A stretch of DNA of 36,265 nt from an uncultured Chelatococcus sp. (GCA_937863995.1 CALMIK010000085.1:1-36265); one strand, 5' to 3'. Shown: positions 8,687 through 17,438, counted from the stretch's first letter. The notes: a model not told the origin generated them from the letters alone. Translations and numbers: made by a program.

Positions 8687-8727
8687 AAAAGGCCCTCGCG
8701 ATGCGGTTGTAGCTGCGTCGCGAGGGC
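8687..8727 (-). terminator. Intrinsic terminator of the six-gene ABC/oxidoreductase operon
   Basis: On the minus strand, GCCCTCGCGA and TCGCGAGGGC (8718-8727 and 8692-8701) form a perfect 10-bp stem with a 16-nt loop, followed after one C by TTTT (8690-8687). It lies 15 bp past the stop of the binding-protein gene, the last gene of the operon. Confidence 0.8.
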
Positions 8728-8742
8728 GGGAAAAGGCGGCCC

Positions 8743-9825
8743 CTACTTCAGGAGCCACTCGTTGAAGCGCACGTCCGCCATTTCCTTGTGCTTGCCCCAG
8801 AACGTGTCGTTGACGGGCACCGTCCTGGCGAGGTTTTCGGGGAAGGACGGCAGCGTGCGCGCCCGCGCCGGGTCGATGAACGCGTAGGCGCCGGGGTTGG
8901 TCGGGCCGTTGGTGAGATGCTTCGTGTAGGCCGCCTGCCGGTCCGGGCGGGCGCAGAACTTGATGAACTGGCGGGCGATGTCGGCCTTCGGCGACCCCTT
9001 CGGAATGGCCCAGCCTTCCACGCTGTAGAAGCCGCCCTCCCACGAGATGGCCGCCGGCACGCCGTTGTCGATGGCGGTTTGCGCGCGGGCGTTGGGCATC
9101 GGGCAGGCGTCGACCTCGCCGGTTTGCAGCAGCTGGGTGCTTTGCGGCGCGGAGTCCCACCACACGTGGGTGTGGGGTTTGATTTCGGCCAGCTTGTTGA
9201 ATGCCCGGTCCCATCCCTCCGGCGTGGAGAGCACCTTGTAGATATCCTCCCCCGGCGCGACGCCGTCGGCGCGCAGCGCCACCTCGATGGAATCGCGCGC
9301 GAAGCGGCGCATGCCGCGCCGGCCGGGCTTGCCGTCGAAATCCCACAGGTCGGCGAAGGTGCCGAAATTCTTCATGCGGTCGGTGCGGTACGCGAGAATG
9401 AACGTGTAGAGGCCGTTGCCCAGAAAGTGGGAATTCTTCATGTCGGCCGGAATGGCGGCGATATCGTCGCCGGAAAGGTCGATTTCCTCGACGAGGTCGG
9501 ATGCGCGCAGGAAGTCCGCGATGTCGGCGGAAATGCCGCCGCTGAGATCCCAGTTATAGCTGCGGGTCTCGACCTGCGCCTTGAACTCCGCTGCCGGGTA
9601 TCCGCGCCGCGCGACGGAGGTGACGGCGATGCCGGTCTCTTCCTTGAACGGTCCGTAGAACGCTTCCTGGAAGGCGGTGGTGTACGCGCCTCCGGGATCG
9701 GCGCACACCAGCGTCTTGGCGGCGTGCGCCGTGCGCGAGAACCACGGCAGCGACACGCCCGCCGCGCCGATGGCGGCAACGCCCCTGAACAGGCCGCGAC
9801 GGGAGATTTCTGTTTTATCGGTCAT
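8743..9825 (-). CDS. PotD-like ABC transporter periplasmic binding protein, Tat signal
   Basis: The 360-aa solute-binding protein delivers its ligand to the adjacent fused permease. The N-terminus MTDKTEISRRGLFRGVAAIGAAGVS has a twin-arginine motif and an Ala-rich h-region ending AHAAK, so Tat export to the periplasm is expected. The body (VCADPGGAYTTAFQEAFYGPFKEETGI, then NWDLSGGISADIADF) follows the spermidine/putrescine and iron(III) binding-protein fold (family 1/8). Ligand specificity is not readable; the neighbours suggest an amine or imino acid. The ATG at 9825 has GGAG seven bases upstream; an ATG 13 bp earlier lacks a ribosome-binding site. It is the last gene of the operon, 37 bp after the permease, with an A8 run in the spacer. 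Confidence 0.9.
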   Translation of the reverse strand: MTDKTEISRRGLFRGVAAIGAAGVSLPWFSRTAHAAKTLVCADPGGAYTTAFQEAFYGPFKEETGIAVTSVARRGYPAAEFKAQVETRSYNWDLSGGISADIADFLRASDLVEEIDLSGDDIAAIPADMKNSHFLGNGLYTFILAYRTDRMKNFGTFADLWDFDGKPGRRGMRRFARDSIEVALRADGVAPGEDIYKVLSTPEGWDRAFNKLAEIKPHTHVWWDSAPQSTQLLQTGEVDACPMPNARAQTAIDNGVPAAISWEGGFYSVEGWAIPKGSPKADIARQFIKFCARPDRQAAYTKHLTNGPTNPGAYAFIDPARARTLPSFPENLARTVPVNDTFWGKHKEMADVRFNEWLLK

Positions 9826-9862
9826 GTTCCACTCCATTATGTTTTTTTTGAAGGAAGGCGCT

Positions 9863-11680
9863 TTATCTGCGTCGGCTTCTGCGTCCGATGAATTCCGCAA
9901 GCAGGATGACGATGGCGACGAACACCAGCATCAGTGTCGAGACGGCCGCGAGCGTCGGGGTGATGTTGAGCAGCGCCTCGGACCACATCTGGCGCGGAAG
10001 CGTGGTGGCCACGCCGCCGCTGATGAACAGCGCGATCGTGAGTTCGTCGAACGAGCGCACGAAAGCGAACAGGAATGCCGTTATCAGCCCCGTCTTGATC
10101 AGCGGCAGGGTGATGTAGCGGAAGGTCGCGGCGCGGCTGGCGCCCAGCGTCCATGCCGCCTGATCGAGGCGGTGGTCGTAGTTCTTGAGCACTGCCATGA
10201 CGGTGATGATCACATAAGGCAGCGTGAAGACCGTGTGTCCGAGCACGAGCCCGATGTTGGTGCCGATCAGGCCGACGTGCGAGTAGGCGTAGAACAGCGC
10301 CACGGCGACGATGATGTTGGGCAGGACGATGGGCGACAGGATGAAGCCCATCAGGGCCGTCTTGGCGAAGAACTCCTGGCGCGAGAGGAAGAGTGCGGCC
10401 GGCGTGCCCAGCAGCACCGCCAGCGCTGCCGTGCACAGGCCCACCAGCACCGAGCGCAAGGTCGCCTCGCGCCAGATCGGCGAGTTGAAATAGGCCTCGT
10501 ACCATTCCAGCGAGAACCCGCGCGGCGGCCAGCCGAAGAAGCGGTTCTCCGAGAACGACAGCGGCACCACGAAGAACGACGGCAACGCCAGGAACACGAT
10601 GACGGCAATGCCCAGCACCCAGCGCGCGGTCATGCGCTGCTCGCGGTGGCGGTCGTAGCGTGGCTTGCGGATCATGGCGAAGGCGCGGGCGATCCCCCAG
10701 CCGGCCCAGCTGACGCAGGCGATGAAGTAGCGGCCGGCTTGCGCGCCGAGGCGTCCCAGCAGGCCCTTTTTCGCGGCGGTCTTGCCGTGGGTGGCCCCGC
10801 CCGTCAGCGCCGACATCCCCAGCACGCGGTCGAAGAGGTAGAAGATCACGAACGCCGCCGCCAGCAGCATCACCGAAATCGCCCCGGCGAACCCCCAGTT
10901 CAGCATCTCCTCGATCTGGATGATGATGAGCTGCGCGATCATCATCTCGCGCGGGCTGCCCAGCAGCGTCGGCGTGATGAAGAAGCCGACCGAGGTGATG
11001 AACACCAGCAGGCCCGCAGCCGCCACGCCCGGCAGAGACAGGGGGAAGTAGACGCGCCAGAACGCGTGCGACGTTCCCGCGCCCAGCGTCGAGGCGGCCT
11101 TGGGCAGGTTGGGATTGATAGACTGCATCACCGACAGCATGGTCAGCACGGCTATCGGCAGCATCGCATGCGACATGCCGACCATGACGCCGACGAAGTT
11201 GTACATGAGCTTTAGCGGCTGCTCGACGACGCCAAGCGCCGCGAGCCACTGGTTGATGACGCCGTCGCGCCCGAGCAGCAGCATCCATGCGAAGCTGCGC
11301 ACGAGAAAGCTCGTCCAGAACGGTACCATCACCCAGATCAGCAGGCCGCTGCGCGAGGATGGCGGCACCGAGGCGAGAAGATAGGCGACGGGGTAGCCCG
11401 CCACCAGGCACGCGATCGTGGTCCACAGCGCGATCTTGAGCGTGTTGCTCAGCACGTCGACATAGAGCGTGGAGCTGAACAGGCGCTCGTAGTGCACGAA
11501 ATCGAATTCGCCGCCCGCGTTCACGACGCTGAGCCACAGGAGCTGGCTCACCGGAACGAGGAAGACGACCAGCAGGAAGCCGACGGAGGGCACGAGCGCC
11601 CAGCCGCGCATCCGGTCGCGTTTTCTGCCCGTTGTCGCTGTTCTTGTCGCAGCGGGTCGGGCCAGGGCGGAATCAGTCAT
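9863..11680 (-). CDS. Fused ABC transporter permease (PotB-PotC-like)
   Basis: At 605 aa this is about twice a single permease. Two complete halves are visible. The first, residues ~25-290, carries an EAA loop KAASTLGAGTSHAFWRVYF followed by PLSLPG. The second, after a charged Arg/Lys linker at ~310-350, carries QAAWTLGASRAATFRYITLP. Each half has about six hydrophobic segments, so one polypeptide supplies both membrane subunits. Such fusions are known among spermidine/putrescine-type and iron(III) importers. The start (ATG at 11680) overlaps the end of the ATPase gene by 8 bp, showing tight coupling. The binding protein follows 37 bp downstream. The substrate is unknown; an amine or imino acid is inferred from the operon. 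Confidence 0.9.
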   Translation of the reverse strand: MTDSALARPAATRTATTGRKRDRMRGWALVPSVGFLLVVFLVPVSQLLWLSVVNAGGEFDFVHYERLFSSTLYVDVLSNTLKIALWTTIACLVAGYPVAYLLASVPPSSRSGLLIWVMVPFWTSFLVRSFAWMLLLGRDGVINQWLAALGVVEQPLKLMYNFVGVMVGMSHAMLPIAVLTMLSVMQSINPNLPKAASTLGAGTSHAFWRVYFPLSLPGVAAAGLLVFITSVGFFITPTLLGSPREMMIAQLIIIQIEEMLNWGFAGAISVMLLAAAFVIFYLFDRVLGMSALTGGATHGKTAAKKGLLGRLGAQAGRYFIACVSWAGWGIARAFAMIRKPRYDRHREQRMTARWVLGIAVIVFLALPSFFVVPLSFSENRFFGWPPRGFSLEWYEAYFNSPIWREATLRSVLVGLCTAALAVLLGTPAALFLSRQEFFAKTALMGFILSPIVLPNIIVAVALFYAYSHVGLIGTNIGLVLGHTVFTLPYVIITVMAVLKNYDHRLDQAAWTLGASRAATFRYITLPLIKTGLITAFLFAFVRSFDELTIALFISGGVATTLPRQMWSEALLNITPTLAAVSTLMLVFVAIVILLAEFIGRRSRRR

Positions 11681-12773
11681 GCCCGTTGCTCCTGCCTTCG
11701 AGAACGACGCTGCGCGCGGCGGCCCAGCCGATGCGCACGACCTCGCCGGGGCTGGCGCTGCGTGTCGGCGAAACCGTCAGTTGGGTGAAGGTCACGTCGG
11801 TGCCGTCCGCCAGTTCGGCGAAATAGCGCGTCACCGGCCCCACCATGACGCTGTCGCGGATGCGCACCTGCGCCGAGTTCTCCGCCGGCTCGTCGTTCGC
11901 GAGCAGGCGGATGTGCTCCGGGCGCACCATGATGGACAGGTCTCCGGCCGCCGGTTGCGGCGTCCGTTCCGCGGGCGACACGTGGATTGGCCCGCCGCCC
12001 GGCCCCTCGTAGACGTCGAACCCGTTCTCGCGTCCCTTGCGCGCGACGGGCAGCATGTTGGCGCCGCCCAGAAAGAGCGCGGTGAAGATGCTGTTGGGCG
12101 TGAAGTAGAGATCGTTGGGCGTTCCGAGCTGCTGTATCCTGCCGTCGTTCATCAGACAGATGCGGTCCGACATGGACATGGCCTCTTCCTGATCGTGGGT
12201 GACGTAGAGGATCGTCGTCTTCAGCTCGTTATGGAGCGTCTTGATCTCGATTTGCATCTGGTCGCGCAGCTTTTTGTCGAGCGCGCCCAGCGGTTCGTCC
12301 ATCAGCACGATCGACGGCTGGTAGACGGTGCAGCGCGCGAGCGCGATGCGCTGCTGCTGTCCGCCCGAGAGCTCGCTGGGAAAGCGCTGCGCCACGTGCG
12401 GCAGCCGCACGATCTCGAGAATGTTCCGCACCTTGCGGTCGATCTCGGCCTCGCGCATGCGGCGCATCCGCAACGGAAAGGCGATGTTCTCGTAGATGGT
12501 CAGATGCGGAAACAGCGCGTAATTCTGGAACACCATCCCGATGTCGCGCTCGTGGCTCGGCGCGTAGGTGGCGAGCGCGCCGTCGATCCAGATCTCACCC
12601 CCGTCCGGCAGGATCAGGCCGGCCAGCGCCATCAGCAGCGTGGTCTTGCCCGAACCCGATGGCCCCAGCAGCGTCAGGAACTCGCCTTCGGGCACCTCGA
12701 GCGAGGTTTCCTTCAGCGCCGTGACGGAGCCGTAGGATTTCCAGACATTCTTGATGCTCAGTTTGCTTTTCAT
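11673..12773 (-). CDS. PotA-like ABC transporter ATP-binding protein
   Basis: A 366-aa importer ATPase. Walker A is GPSGSGKTTL, the Q-loop lies in GMVFQNYALFPHLT, the signature is LSGGQQQRIALAR, Walker B is SIVLMDEPLGALD and the H-loop is ILYVTHDQEEAM. A C-terminal TOBE region (ADDSIMVRPEHIRL-type segment near residue 290) is typical of the PotA/FbpC/MalK group. It powers the fused permease. The ATG at 12773 overlaps the stop of the upstream GlpD-like gene (ATGA). Its own stop overlaps the permease start by 8 bp, so the three are one translational unit. Confidence 0.93.
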   Translation of the reverse strand: MKSKLSIKNVWKSYGSVTALKETSLEVPEGEFLTLLGPSGSGKTTLLMALAGLILPDGGEIWIDGALATYAPSHERDIGMVFQNYALFPHLTIYENIAFPLRMRRMREAEIDRKVRNILEIVRLPHVAQRFPSELSGGQQQRIALARCTVYQPSIVLMDEPLGALDKKLRDQMQIEIKTLHNELKTTILYVTHDQEEAMSMSDRICLMNDGRIQQLGTPNDLYFTPNSIFTALFLGGANMLPVARKGRENGFDVYEGPGGGPIHVSPAERTPQPAAGDLSIMVRPEHIRLLANDEPAENSAQVRIRDSVMVGPVTRYFAELADGTDVTFTQLTVSPTRSASPGEVVRIGWAAARSVVLEGRSNGHD

Positions 12774-14308
12774 CGTTGTCCCGCTCGTTCTGCCCGGTCC
12801 TGCTGCGACGCCGGTGGCGGAGCGTTCCAGCCCGGCGCGTGCAAGTGATTGGCCTGTTTCAGGAATGCCGCGATTTCCTCGTCGCGCCCCGCCGCCGGCC
12901 AGCCGAAATCGTCCATGACCTGATGCAGCGCGGCAAGCTGGCCGTCCGCCGGCAGCCCCGGTTCCCACCCCACGCCCGTGCGCCGGAACACGGCGTCGAC
13001 AAGCCGGGCGGCGTGTTCGGGCCGCTGGGGGGTGCCGGGCGCGGGATCGCGGGTGGCGTAGCCCGCCGGCCGCGCGGGCCGGGAAGCCGGCAAGGCGCCG
13101 GCGACGATCCGCGTGACGTCGCGCCCGCCCGAGCGGTGGTTCATGACCGAGCCCATCGTCATGGCGAAGACGCCGCGCAGTCCGTCGCCGGACAGGTCGT
13201 GGATCTCGCGCGAGCGCTTGCCGAAGGGCATGGTCTCGTCATAGGTGAGGGGCCTGACGCCGGCCCACGTGAACACCACGTCGTCCGCCTTCACCTTCGC
13301 GCCAGGCAGCATGGCGTTAGCCTCCCGCACCAGCCAGTCCACCTCGTCCGGGGTGGTGGCCACGTTGTCGAGGTCGTCTTCGTACGGCGTTTCCGTCGGG
13401 CCGAAATAATGGTATCCGCGCCACGGCACGCAGTAGAACGGTTCGTTGTGGCTGTTGATGGCGGCGAGGCCGTGCTCGCGGCACGCGTCCGGCAGCTTGA
13501 CGACGATGTGCGCGCCCTTCGTGCCCAGGATTTTCCGCGACGCTTTCGGCTGCACGTCGCGGTTGATGCCGTCGATCCAGACGCCGCCCATGTTCAGCAC
13601 GATGCGCGCGGTGACGCGGATCTCGGGCTCGTCCGCGAGCATGTCGGAGAGGCCGAGCGTCCACCGCTCGCCGTCGTCCTGCAGCAGACGCGCGGACGTA
13701 TGGTTGCGCACCGTCGCGCCGAGCCGTTCGGCGTCCATCACGTTGTCGATGCACAGCCGCTCCGGCCAGTCCATCTGGTATTCGCGAAACAGCGCCACCG
13801 CCTCCAGCATGTCGAAGCGCCCGAGCCACTGCACAAGCGGCATGTCCCGCGCCGTTTGCGGCGAGACGCGCCGATAGTCGAGCGACGGACCGGCTGGACC
13901 GAGCAGCCCGAGAACCCGGAAAGCCATGTCCAGATGCCAGCCGCGGTAGATGCCGTCGCGATAGACCGGAAAGGCGAATTTCATCGCGCGGGTCCGCGAG
14001 GGAACGCTCGCGACCAGTTCCGCCCGCGCCTGCATGGCGAGGCGGGCCATGCGCAGCGCGATGGCGAGCCTGCGCGGATGGCGCGCGAAATCGAACAGGG
14101 AGCGGCCCGGCGCCAGATAGCGCAAGCCGCAATGCAGCAGCCGGCTCGAGCGGCTCGATGACCCGGAGGCGAAGTCTCCCTTGTCCACGAGCAGGACGTC
14201 GTATCCTGCCGCGCTCAGGTGCTGGGCGGCGCTGGAGCCGTTGATGCCGCCGCCGATGACGGCGACATCGAAGCTTTTGTTTCTCAGGCTGGAGAGGGGG
14301 GTGCGCAT
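12770..14308 (-). CDS. GlpD-like FAD-dependent oxidoreductase
   Basis: The 512-aa flavoprotein begins with a Rossmann FAD motif VAVIGGGINGSSAAQHL, then DKGDFASGSSSRSSRLLHCGLRYL, which matches the aerobic glycerol-3-phosphate dehydrogenase pattern (normally HGGLRYL). A GVRPLTYDE-type segment and a C-terminal GlpD-like helical domain (RRTGVGWEPG, then GWPAAGRDEEIAAFL) are also present. GlpD enzymes oxidise an alcohol next to a phosphate and pass electrons to quinone. Here the operon holds an amine-type importer and a demethylase-like flavoprotein, so the substrate may be different. The ATG at 14308 has a strong GAGGAGG ribosome-binding site. It lies 10 bp after the upstream flavoprotein stop and overlaps the ATPase start. 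Confidence 0.86.
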   Translation of the reverse strand: MRTPLSSLRNKSFDVAVIGGGINGSSAAQHLSAAGYDVLLVDKGDFASGSSSRSSRLLHCGLRYLAPGRSLFDFARHPRRLAIALRMARLAMQARAELVASVPSRTRAMKFAFPVYRDGIYRGWHLDMAFRVLGLLGPAGPSLDYRRVSPQTARDMPLVQWLGRFDMLEAVALFREYQMDWPERLCIDNVMDAERLGATVRNHTSARLLQDDGERWTLGLSDMLADEPEIRVTARIVLNMGGVWIDGINRDVQPKASRKILGTKGAHIVVKLPDACREHGLAAINSHNEPFYCVPWRGYHYFGPTETPYEDDLDNVATTPDEVDWLVREANAMLPGAKVKADDVVFTWAGVRPLTYDETMPFGKRSREIHDLSGDGLRGVFAMTMGSVMNHRSGGRDVTRIVAGALPASRPARPAGYATRDPAPGTPQRPEHAARLVDAVFRRTGVGWEPGLPADGQLAALHQVMDDFGWPAAGRDEEIAAFLKQANHLHAPGWNAPPPASQQDRAERAGQR

Positions 14309-14318
14309 GGGTTCCTCC

Positions 14319-16376
14319 TCACAGGGCGCGCGCGATGCGGAAGGCATCGAGCACGGCGGCGTGAATGTTGCGGCTCGCGACGGCGTCGCCGATGCGGTGC
14401 AGTTCGAAGCCCCCGGCCGCGTTGAACACCTGGCTCTGGGGGGCGCCGGCGATGAGGCGGTGCAGGTCGGTCACGCCATCGTTGACCGAGTGGCCGCGCA
14501 GCGCATGATAGATGTCGTCCGCCGGCACCGTGCCGTGCTCCACGACGACCTGATCGGTGGTCACCGTTTGCGTTTCCAGGGTGACGTCGTTGAGGAACGT
14601 CGCCACCAGCCTGTTGCCCTCTTTGGCGACCCCCGCGAGGCGATTGTCGAAAGAGGGGCGGATGCCGAGCTCGTAGAAGCGCTTTTTCCAGGTGACGCGT
14701 TCGGCGTAGGTCAGCTCCACCCCCAGATGACCGTCGATGGAGAAATAGGCGGCGGCGCTGCCCTTCGCGCAGATGACCTCGGCGACCTGCGGGCCGGGAT
14801 GACGCCCGGTGCCGTCGTAGACGACGACGTGAGGGCGCACGACGGCGCTGCCTTCCAGAATCTCCCACGCGCTGGTGCAGTGCTCCACGCCCGGGATCCA
14901 GCCGATATCGGGAACGCCGCCGGTGGCGACGATGACGGCGTCGGGCGCTTCGGCGAGGATATCGTCGACTTCCGCGTAGATGTTGGTGCGGCAGTCGACG
15001 CCGAGGCGCTGGAGCTGATCCACGCGCCAGTCGACGATGCCGCGCAGGTCCTTGCGCCACGAGTGGCGGCTGCCGATCAGCACCTGGCCGCCGAATTCCG
15101 GGGCCGCCTCGAAGAGGACCACGCGGTGCCCGCGCTCGGCGGCGACGCGCGCCGCCTCGAGCCCCGACGGGCCGCCGCCGACGACGACGACCTTGCGGCC
15201 GGGCCTGGGGGAGCGTTCGATGGTGTGCGACATCTCCGTCTCGCGGCCCGTCGCTGCATTGTGGAGGCATTTGGGCCGGTAGCCGGACATGCAGTGGCTC
15301 GCGCCCACGCACGGGCGGATCTGGTCTTCCTCCCCCGCCATCAGCTTGCGCACGATGTGCGGGTCGGCGATGTGGGCGCGGGTCATGCCCGCCATGTCCA
15401 TGTGCCCCTCACCGATGGCGTAGCGGGCGGAGGCCACGTCCGACATGCGCGCGGCGTGAAACACCGTGATGCCCACCTCCCGCTTGAAGGCGCCCACGGT
15501 TCGCACCCACGGCGCCAGCGGCGTGCCCATCGAGGGCATGTTGTCGCGCGCCAGCGCCATCTCCGTGTCCATCTTGCCGTAGATGGCGTTGAAGAAGTCC
15601 AGATCGCCCTCGCCGCGGATGATGCGGGCCGCGGCCACGCACTCGTCCAGCGACAGGCCGCCGCCGTTTCCCTCGTCGACGACGAAGCGCATTCCAACGA
15701 TGAAATCGTCGCCGACCCGTCGGCGGATCTCCTGATGGACCATGACGGCGAAACGGCAGCGGTTTTCGAGCGAGCCGCCGAAGCGGTCGGAGCGGTGGTT
15801 GGTGAGCGGCGACAGGAACTGGCCGATGAGGTGCCCGCCCGCGAGCGTCTCGATGCCGTCGAGCCCGCCTTCCTTGCAGCGCAGCGCCGCCGCGCCGTAG
15901 GCGGCGACGACACGGTTGATGTCGTGCTCGTCCATCTCCTTGGGAAAACTGCGATGCAGCGTTTCGCGAATGGCCGAGGGGCCGATCGTCGGCAGCCACT
16001 GGTCGCCGTAGGGGTCGCCACGGCGGCCGAGATGGGTGATCTGGCACATCAGCGCCGCGCCCTGCGCGTGGATGCGCTCCGAGAAGCGCTGCAGGTGGGG
16101 AATGACGGCATCGGTGCCGACATTGATCTGGCGGAAGATGTTGGGTGAATCGATGTCGACGTTCGATGAGCCGCCGAACATCGTCAGCGCGATGCCGCCG
16201 CGGGCTTTTTCTTCGTGGTAGGCCTGATAACGTTCCGTCGGAAAGCCGCCTTCCTCCAGCCCGCACGCGTGGCTGGTGCTCATCAGGCGGTTGCGCAGCG
16301 TCAGCCCCTTCAGCCGCAGCGGTTCCAGCAATGGATCGCGCGTGCGGGTGGAAACGGCATGCTCCGTCAAGTGCAT
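14319..16376 (-). CDS. Old-yellow-enzyme-type NADH:flavin oxidoreductase / N-demethylase-like protein
   Basis: The 685-aa protein has an FMN TIM barrel (residues ~15-350; GGHLIGQFLSPLTNHRSDRF, His182, Asn193, Asp197), then a Cys motif C356-x2-A-x2-C362-x7-C370, then a Rossmann FAD/NAD part (VVVVGGGPSGLEAARVAAE). This is the trimethylamine dehydrogenase / 2,4-dienoyl-CoA reductase / N-methylproline demethylase architecture. Trimethylamine dehydrogenase uses C-x2-C-x2-C-x12-C for its 4Fe-4S cluster; here the second Cys is Ala and the last spacing is shorter. Demethylation or oxidation of an N-methyl amino acid is the best guess. I chose the ATG at 16376, with AGGGA ten bases upstream; a TTG nine bases earlier is too close to that site. 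Confidence 0.86.
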   Translation of the reverse strand: MHLTEHAVSTRTRDPLLEPLRLKGLTLRNRLMSTSHACGLEEGGFPTERYQAYHEEKARGGIALTMFGGSSNVDIDSPNIFRQINVGTDAVIPHLQRFSERIHAQGAALMCQITHLGRRGDPYGDQWLPTIGPSAIRETLHRSFPKEMDEHDINRVVAAYGAAALRCKEGGLDGIETLAGGHLIGQFLSPLTNHRSDRFGGSLENRCRFAVMVHQEIRRRVGDDFIVGMRFVVDEGNGGGLSLDECVAAARIIRGEGDLDFFNAIYGKMDTEMALARDNMPSMGTPLAPWVRTVGAFKREVGITVFHAARMSDVASARYAIGEGHMDMAGMTRAHIADPHIVRKLMAGEEDQIRPCVGASHCMSGYRPKCLHNAATGRETEMSHTIERSPRPGRKVVVVGGGPSGLEAARVAAERGHRVVLFEAAPEFGGQVLIGSRHSWRKDLRGIVDWRVDQLQRLGVDCRTNIYAEVDDILAEAPDAVIVATGGVPDIGWIPGVEHCTSAWEILEGSAVVRPHVVVYDGTGRHPGPQVAEVICAKGSAAAYFSIDGHLGVELTYAERVTWKKRFYELGIRPSFDNRLAGVAKEGNRLVATFLNDVTLETQTVTTDQVVVEHGTVPADDIYHALRGHSVNDGVTDLHRLIAGAPQSQVFNAAGGFELHRIGDAVASRNIHAAVLDAFRIARAL

Positions 16377-16430
16377 GTTGGACAAGTCCCTAACTCCTGT
16401 TCACCGTCGCGTCAGGTGAGTCCGGCGCAT

Positions 16431-17438
16431 TCACGTCATGAGGAAGCCCGCTCCAACCAGGTCGTCGGGGTCGAGAAGCCACTTGCCATAGCCGTAAATA
16501 TTGGCGCGCCCCTTGACGGTCGATGCGAGAACCTTTTGGCTGCCAAGGGTTTCCTCGCCCAGAAGCTCGCCCTCGAACACGCCGCCGAGCGGCCCTTCGG
16601 CCATGATCTTTCCGCCTGCCTGCAGCTTGCCCTGATGCGCGAGCAGCGCGACCATGGCGCTGACGCCCGTGCCGCCCGGCGACCTCCCGGCCTGCCCGTC
16701 GCCGAAAATATGGATGTTGCGGTAGGTCGCGTCGGCGCGATCGGGCTCGTGATAGAACGTCACGATGTCGATCCAGTCGATGTGACTGTGGATCGGGTGG
16801 CGGACCTTGATCTTCTCGTTGAGCTGCTTCTTCACCGATGCGCCGACCTTGCGGAAGATGTGCGCGTTCGAGGCCTGGATTTTCGCCACCGACCGGTCCC
16901 AGCGGATGTGGCCGAAGAAGTTGCCGCCGAAGAGAATGTCCGCGGTGCCCGCGCCGTACTCGCCCAGATCCACCGGCACGCCGATTTCCTGAACGAAGGC
17001 GGGGACGTTGTGGAAGCGGCAGGATTCCACCGTGTGGCCGTCGCTGGCCACTTCGGCGATCACGGGGCCGACAGTGGTTTCGAGGCGCACGGTGGTGAGG
17101 GGCGGCGTGGCCTTCACCAGCCCGTTGGCCACCATCGCCATCGCCACGCCGATGGTGCCGTGGCCGCACATGTTCATGAAGCGGTCGTTGTCCATCCAGA
17201 TGACGCCGGCGTCGAAACCCGGCTGCGACGGCGGCACGAGGAACACGCCGTACATATCCTTGTGCCCGCGCGGTTCGAGCATGATGGCGCGGCGCAGCCA
17301 GTCGAGATTGGCTTCCGCGTAGCGCAGCTTTTCCAGGATGGACGAACCGGGCGGCCAGGTGATGCCGCCATGGATGATGCAGGTGGGCGCGCCTTCGGTA
17401 TGGGTATAGATGACGTCGAGAAAATGGTTCATGCGCAT
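16431..17438 (-). CDS. Proline racemase family protein with altered second active-site motif
   Basis: The 335-aa protein belongs to the proline racemase / hydroxyproline epimerase / trans-3-hydroxyproline dehydratase family. The first catalytic motif, MNMCGHGTIG, is intact with Cys91. The second, normally DRSPCGTG (or Thr for Cys in dehydratases), reads GRSPGGTG: Gly251 replaces the Asp and Gly255 the Cys or Thr. Two-base racemisation with two thiols is therefore not possible as known; a lyase, a different stereochemical reaction or another substrate is likely. The start ATG at 17438 has GGGAGGA eight bases upstream and is preferred over an in-frame ATG at 17462. It is the first gene of the operon, 54 bp before the flavoprotein, with a ~150-nt leader. 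Confidence 0.88.
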   Translation of the reverse strand: MRMNHFLDVIYTHTEGAPTCIIHGGITWPPGSSILEKLRYAEANLDWLRRAIMLEPRGHKDMYGVFLVPPSQPGFDAGVIWMDNDRFMNMCGHGTIGVAMAMVANGLVKATPPLTTVRLETTVGPVIAEVASDGHTVESCRFHNVPAFVQEIGVPVDLGEYGAGTADILFGGNFFGHIRWDRSVAKIQASNAHIFRKVGASVKKQLNEKIKVRHPIHSHIDWIDIVTFYHEPDRADATYRNIHIFGDGQAGRSPGGTGVSAMVALLAHQGKLQAGGKIMAEGPLGGVFEGELLGEETLGSQKVLASTVKGRANIYGYGKWLLDPDDLVGAGFLMT

